From CAZTDD01 sp964612675 (GTDB lineage: Bacteria; Hinthialibacterota; Hinthialibacteria; Hinthialibacterales; JAKPRU01), in assembly GCA_964612675.1 (NCBI GenBank), contig CAZTDD010000006.1, forward strand, positions 1-64,000: a stretch of DNA of 64,000 nt, read 5' to 3'. Position 1 is the first letter of the stretch. Each line of letters begins with the position of its first letter. Under the pieces are notes generated by a model that was given only the letters and a program-made list of their open reading frames with translations, had not been told where the DNA came from and did not search any database. Position numbers and translations under genes: made by a program. Shown one piece after another: positions 59,521 through 64,000 of the stretch.

Positions 59521-62124
59521 TTACAGGGACGGAGCGACTTCTTCCAACTCATAGCATTCCACAACGTCGCCGACACGAATGTCATTGAATCGTTCCACCC
59601 CGATACCGCATTCCATCCCTTGCCCCACTTCCCGAACATCTTCTTTGAAACGCCGCAACGAAGCCAGTCGGCCTTCGTGGACCACAACGGAATCGCGCAG
59701 AATCCGAATATGCGCGTTCCGAGCCAGATGGCCGTCTCGCACATACGATCCCGCGATCGAGAAGCCCTTGCTTGTCCGGAACACTTCCCGAACCTCGCAG
59801 CGTCCGAGCACATTCTCTTCGAAGTCCTTGTCGAGCAACCCGGCCATGGCATCCCGAATCGATGAGATGGCATCGTAGATCACTCGGTAGGTGCGAATCT
59901 GAACGTTTTCCTGACGGGCTAATTCCTCCGCACGAGGCGTCGGGCGGATATTGAATCCAATCACCAATGCATTCGAGGCGGATGCCAGCATAACGTCGGA
60001 CTCGCTGATGGCTCCGGCTCCGCTGTGAATGATATTCAGCTTGACTTTTGCGCTTTCGATATTCTCGAGATTGCTGCACACCGCTTCGACTGAGCCCTGA
60101 ACATCGGCTTTCACGACCAGGTTCAATTCCTTGATCTCTCCCTGTTCGATCTGCGCGTGCAGATCCTCGAGGGTCACCCGGCGTGTACGGCGCAGTTCCC
60201 GCTCTCGCTGGATCTGCTGTAGCCGTGAGCTGATTTGCTTGGCCTGCGAGTCCTCGGGAACCACTACAAACGGGTCCCCCGAATCGGGGACATCATTGAG
60301 ACCGAGAATCTCCACCGGCACGGAAGGACCGGCTTCTTCAATCGGTTCTCCTCGATCGCTATGCATCGCCCGGATTCGACCGTTGTACACACCGGTAATG
60401 CAGGCATCGCCGAGTCGAAGAGTGCCTTGCTGTACAAGAAGCGTCGTAACCACTCCGCGTCCTTGCTCGACCTTTGCTTCGAGGACCGCTCCGCGAGCAC
60501 GTGCATCGGGATTGGCCTTCAATTCCAGCACCTCCGCCTGGAGCAGAATATGCTCTAACAGGTCGTCGATCCCCTGCCGTTTAAGGGCGGAACATTGGAC
60601 ATACATCGTTTCCCCGCTCCACTCTTCCGGCACCAAGCCCTGGTCGGCCAGCTGCTGTTTCACTCGGTCCGGATTCGCACTGGCCAGATCGATCTTGTTG
60701 ACGGCCACAATAATCGGTACACCCGCCGCCTTCGCGTGGTGAATCGCCTCAATTGTCTGCGGCATCACACCGTCGTCGGCTGCGACAACAAGAATCACGA
60801 TGTCTGTCACCATCGCTCCACGAGCGCGCATCGAGGTGAACGCTTCGTGACCGGGAGTATCGACAAATACGATTTCGCCGCCCGGCGTGCGCACATGATA
60901 GGCGCCAATATGCTGGGTAATTCCACCGGCTTCCCCGGAAACAACATCCGAGCTCCGGATCGCATCCAATAATTTCGTCTTGCCGTGGTCGACATGCCCC
61001 ATCACCGTGACTACCGGCGGACGTAGTTTAAGATCGCCTTCCGCGACTTCTTTCTCTTCTTCCAGATGACCGAACAGCTCCGCATCGAATAAATCGGTCT
61101 GTTCGACATTGAACCCATACTCGTCCGCAATAATCTGGATTGTGTCGGGGTCGAGACGTTGATTGACGGTCGCCATTACGCCCATCTGGACGAGTTTGCC
61201 GATGAGTTCCGCAGGCGGGATATTGAGACCGCTGGCGATATCGGCCACCGTTGTGGCTTCGTGAATTTTCAATGTAGTCATCGCCTGTTCTTGACGTTGT
61301 CGTTCTTCGGCAAGCTGGGCTTCCTGTCGCTCGCGCTTCGAGCGTTTCCAGGCTTTCTTGGTCTTGCCCTTCGGTGCGCCGCGACCGCGTCGAGGTTCGA
61401 CGACCTTGGCCACTTGCTCTTCGACCATCGGCCGTTTCTTCTTCAGTTTCAGCTTCTGAATCTCTTTGCGGATCGCGTCGTCGGTCTTCCAACGACCCTG
61501 TTCCTTCTCTTTCTCTTTCGGTCGTTCCCGTTCTTTACGAGCAATCTCTTCCGGCACCCCAAGAATGACCTCTTCTTGAGGTCGGCTCGGTTCTTTCGGC
61601 CGTTTCGGCTCTTTCGCAACGGGCTGTTCAGCGACTTCCTGCACAGGTTCCTCGGCAGCAGGCTTTTCCTCCGCCGGCTTCTCCTCGACGGCCTCAGCCT
61701 TGGCTTCCGCCGGTTCGAGAGTCTCCGGTTCGGGTGTGAATTCTTCTGGCTTCTGTTCCGCGACGGGAACACCTTCTCTTTCGGGAGCCGGCGGTGCGGA
61801 GGGAACGAGCGTCTCCGCTTCTTCCCTCTTCTCCTCGGGAATCTCTTTGGGTTCCTCTTTCGTCGCTATCTCTTCTTCTTTCTTCTCCGGCTTTGGCTGG
61901 GGTTTCCATCCCCGAGGACGTTTCAGTCGTTTAAAACGACTCGACTTGGGTTTCTCTTCTTCGACCGTCCCATCCTTTCGACCGAAGTGGACAAGAATCT
62001 TGTCTCTCGTCTCCTCGTCGACGCTGGAGCTATGGCTCTTACCTGAGATCCCGATGGACGCGAGATAGTCGATGACCTCTCGGTTAGACAAGTTATTCTC
62101 GCGCGCAATTTGATTAATTCGCAT
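59521..62124 (-). CDS. infB: Translation initiation factor IF-2
   Basis: 867 residues. The N-terminal IF2_N module MRINQIARENNLSNREVIDYL, then a Glu/Lys/Pro-rich low-complexity stretch (about 50-280), then a second IF2_N-like segment (TTVADIASGLNIPPAELIGKL). The GTPase domain has GHVDHGKTKLLDAI, FVDTPGHEAF and NKIDLA. Two beta-barrel domains and the C-terminal fMet-tRNA binding domain follow, ending GMECGIGVERFNDIRVGDVVE. It brings initiator tRNA to the 30S subunit. A ribosome binding site, GGAGG, stands 13 bases upstream, rather far. Confidence 0.97.
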   Translation of the reverse strand: MRINQIARENNLSNREVIDYLASIGISGKSHSSSVDEETRDKILVHFGRKDGTVEEEKPKSSRFKRLKRPRGWKPQPKPEKKEEEIATKEEPKEIPEEKREEAETLVPSAPPAPEREGVPVAEQKPEEFTPEPETLEPAEAKAEAVEEKPAEEKPAAEEPVQEVAEQPVAKEPKRPKEPSRPQEEVILGVPEEIARKERERPKEKEKEQGRWKTDDAIRKEIQKLKLKKKRPMVEEQVAKVVEPRRGRGAPKGKTKKAWKRSKRERQEAQLAEERQRQEQAMTTLKIHEATTVADIASGLNIPPAELIGKLVQMGVMATVNQRLDPDTIQIIADEYGFNVEQTDLFDAELFGHLEEEKEVAEGDLKLRPPVVTVMGHVDHGKTKLLDAIRSSDVVSGEAGGITQHIGAYHVRTPGGEIVFVDTPGHEAFTSMRARGAMVTDIVILVVAADDGVMPQTIEAIHHAKAAGVPIIVAVNKIDLASANPDRVKQQLADQGLVPEEWSGETMYVQCSALKRQGIDDLLEHILLQAEVLELKANPDARARGAVLEAKVEQGRGVVTTLLVQQGTLRLGDACITGVYNGRIRAMHSDRGEPIEEAGPSVPVEILGLNDVPDSGDPFVVVPEDSQAKQISSRLQQIQRERELRRTRRVTLEDLHAQIEQGEIKELNLVVKADVQGSVEAVCSNLENIESAKVKLNIIHSGAGAISESDVMLASASNALVIGFNIRPTPRAEELARQENVQIRTYRVIYDAISSIRDAMAGLLDKDFEENVLGRCEVREVFRTSKGFSIAGSYVRDGHLARNAHIRILRDSVVVHEGRLASLRRFKEDVREVGQGMECGIGVERFNDIRVGDVVECYELEEVAPSL

Positions 62125-62272
62125 GCTGTTTATGAACCTCCGTCAGGATCGCACACTAGCAGAGCCGCGGGTATCTTGTTCGCATAGTAATCTACGAGTC
62201 CTCAGGATACCCGGCTCCTCGATTCGTCTGTCCTTTTGCCTCGCCGTTTTCCTCCAATCTCGCTTCGAGGAG

Positions 62273-63844
62273 CTATGCTGTTCCTGTCGCCTCGGTTTGG
62301 GCGACTCGCTCGGGTTCGGCTGTCTCGCTTTCGGATTCGATAGCCTCGGTGGACTCTTCCTCTGCTTCCGGCTCAGTCTCCGCGTCGGACTCTGCCTCGC
62401 GTTCGTCCATTTCTTCTATGTTGTCTTCTATAGCTGTCTCATCGACCGCCTCCGCAAGAGGCTCCATTTCCGGTTCTTCTCCGGGTTCCTCACTGCTTTC
62501 CGAAGGCGTTTCGTCGCTCTCTTGATCCTCTTGCTTTGACGAAGCCAGAAAACGCTCCGCCTCGCTAAAAATCTGCTCGGCTTTCTCGGAACTGATTCCG
62601 TCGAGCTCTTCAAGCCCCGGAATGCCGGCTTCCACGATATCGCTGGCAGAGATCAGGCCCCGTGTCATCAACACTTCCGCTTCGGATTCCTCAACCGAAG
62701 GGAGCATCAGAAGCTCTTTCTGCGCTTGTTCCTCTCGTTCCGCCAATTGAGATTGTGACAAAATGTCGATCTCGACTCCCGTGAGACGGGATGCCAGCAT
62801 GGCGTTCAGTCCGCCTTTCCCGATCGCAAGCGATAGTTCATCGTCTTTCACCATCAGCAGCGCACGTTTCCCGTCTTCGCTCAGTTCGACACTCTCGATT
62901 TCGGCCGGCTTCAACGAATTGGCCACAAAACGACGCTTGTCGTCACTGTACTCGACAATATCGATCCGCTCACCGCGCAGCTCCTGAACCACCATCTGCA
63001 CACGGGACCCCTTCATACCGACGCACGCCCCAACCGGGTCAACATTGCTGTCTGAAGACAACACAGCGATCTTGCTGCGACGACCCGGCTCGCGGGCAAT
63101 TTTTCGAATCGAGACAATTCCATCGCGCATTTCGGCAACTTCCTGCTCAAACAGCCGAACCACCAGATCCGGGTCTCGTCGGGTCAGAATCACCAGTGCG
63201 TCTTTGGGAACCTGGTCTCTCTCCCGGCGACCGGTGGGCGGAGGAATGGGAACTCCGTCTTTCGTCTGTTTGCGCACATCGCGGACTTCGGCCACGAGAG
63301 CCTTGATACGCTCGCCATAACGAAACCGCTCTCCGAAGGCCATGTTGCATCGAAGCAGACAGGCTTCCGCACCGCCCAACTCCACGACAACATTCCCTTT
63401 CTCGTGCCGTTGAACTGTTCCAGTCACGAGATCGCCGACGCGGTTCTTGTATTTTTCGTAGACCACCTCACGCTCGGCCTCGCGGATCCGCTGGGTAATC
63501 ACTTGCTTTGCGCTTTGAGCGGCGATTCGACCGAAATCGGGTGGCGTGACGTCAACTGTCAGCTCTTCGCCCACCTCAATGTCCGGGATCTCCTCACGAA
63601 CCTCACTAATAGCCAGCTCCGTATTCGGGTCCTCGACCTCCTCAACGACTTCCTTCGATGCATAGACCCGAAACTCCCCTGTTTCTCGGTCAATCTCGGC
63701 CTCGACAACATTGATCTCCGGATCCAACATCTTTTTACTGGCGGTGATTAACGCTGATTCCAGCGCATCGTAGAGCGACTCCAGAGAGATGTTCTTCTCC
63801 AGACTGATCCGCTCAAGGATATTCACAACCTCTTTGGTGCTCAT
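62273..63844 (-). CDS. nusA: Transcription termination/antitermination protein NusA
   Basis: 523 residues. N-terminal RNA polymerase-binding domain (1-130, with SLYDALESALITASKKM), S1 domain (about 135-200, GDLVTGTVQRHEKGNVVVEL), two KH domains (DPVGACVGMKGSRVQMVVQEL and LSLAIGKGGLNAMLASRLTGVEIDI), then a helix-hairpin-helix-like repeat (TRGLISASDIVEAGIPGLEEL) and an acidic Glu-rich tail of about 90 residues. It controls pausing and termination. AGGAG lies nine bases upstream. The remaining 156 bases to the window end show no recognisable rimP. Confidence 0.97.
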   Translation of the reverse strand: MSTKEVVNILERISLEKNISLESLYDALESALITASKKMLDPEINVVEAEIDRETGEFRVYASKEVVEEVEDPNTELAISEVREEIPDIEVGEELTVDVTPPDFGRIAAQSAKQVITQRIREAEREVVYEKYKNRVGDLVTGTVQRHEKGNVVVELGGAEACLLRCNMAFGERFRYGERIKALVAEVRDVRKQTKDGVPIPPPTGRRERDQVPKDALVILTRRDPDLVVRLFEQEVAEMRDGIVSIRKIAREPGRRSKIAVLSSDSNVDPVGACVGMKGSRVQMVVQELRGERIDIVEYSDDKRRFVANSLKPAEIESVELSEDGKRALLMVKDDELSLAIGKGGLNAMLASRLTGVEIDILSQSQLAEREEQAQKELLMLPSVEESEAEVLMTRGLISASDIVEAGIPGLEELDGISSEKAEQIFSEAERFLASSKQEDQESDETPSESSEEPGEEPEMEPLAEAVDETAIEDNIEEMDEREAESDAETEPEAEEESTEAIESESETAEPERVAQTEATGTA

Positions 63845-64000
63845 TCTGCCAATCTCCTGGCAATTGAATTCCTACCGGCACGAAGCCCGCAGACTAGGTA
63901 CTCCGGCTGGCGAAGCATTCTATCCGCCGGAAATGCGCCGGGGATGTCGGCATATACAGCTCCCCTCTGGAGGCCGGTACAGAAACCGCCCAGCTGGTGC

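Noticed and set aside
61159..62046. Long phenylalanine/leucine-rich plus-strand reading frame within infB
   Set aside because: It mirrors the Glu/Lys-rich linker of IF-2 on the other strand; no ribosome binding site or protein-like structure.
63845..64000. C-terminus of rimP upstream of nusA
   Set aside because: One minus-strand frame is open to the nusA start, but its sequence has no resemblance that I can recognise to RimP, and 52 codons open by chance are plausible in GC-rich DNA.

Overview
The window is a chromosomal segment of an uncultured-looking Gram-negative bacterium. lpxB (lipid A synthesis) and several lipobox-type signal peptides point to an outer membrane. ispG and ispH point to the MEP isoprenoid route. 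The mix of housekeeping genes, secreted carbohydrate-active proteins, a ceramidase-like hydrolase, a Tat-exported amidohydrolase and many GC-rich palindromic repeats resembles metagenome-derived Hydrogenedentota, Sumerlaeota or Planctomycetota-like lineages. That placement is a guess from gene content; no rRNA or tRNA was found to test it.

Bases 1-5400 are accessory DNA. A PIN toxin/antitoxin pair with a frameshifted toxin sits between direct copies of a 134-bp repeat. It is followed by an Abi-C abortive-infection-type gene behind a near-consensus promoter, a frameshifted lipoprotein gene, an unrecognised protein with a possible PD-(D/E)XK core, a nest of palindromic repeats, and an intact MNT/HEPN (MntA/HepT-like) pair. 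Bases 5400-14200 hold a secreted agarase-like glycoside hydrolase, a large VWA membrane protein, an ECF sigma/anti-sigma/periplasmic protein operon, ispH and an NlpC-like amidase. Bases 14271-17316 are a tightly coupled rmlB-rmlA-M16 peptidase operon. Bases 17533-22282 carry a NYN/cold-shock fusion, a beta-hydroxyacid dehydrogenase, a degenerate NrdD-like protein and a C_GCAxxG_C_C protein.

Bases 22283-23027 are repeat-filled (a 7-bp satellite plus palindromes). Next come a ceramidase-like hydrolase, a second MNT/HEPN pair, holB, a uridine kinase, DJ-1/PfpI, HIT and PIG-L proteins. Bases 29575-32794 encode the most unusual locus: a class III nucleotide-cyclase-like domain fused to a right-handed beta-helix, followed by a coiled-coil protein. 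Bases 32881-41014 are dominated by exported glycan-related proteins and contain an ispG gene that stops exactly where the iron-sulfur domain should begin.

Bases 41019-54642 carry tldD, an orphan hisH, a ComEA-like protein, thrB-lpxB, a HDOD protein, era, a membrane glycosyltransferase-like protein, an amidohydrolase, a glycerophosphodiesterase and a penicillin-binding-type serine hydrolase. Bases 54784-63844, all on the minus strand, are the classical nusA-infB-ylxP-rbfA-truB-rpsO-pnp translation/RNA operon, with two probable TTG starts and an Arg/Gly-rich tail on PNPase.

Several families of dispersed palindromes occur between genes throughout. I saw no CRISPR array, IS transposase, phage gene, rRNA or tRNA.
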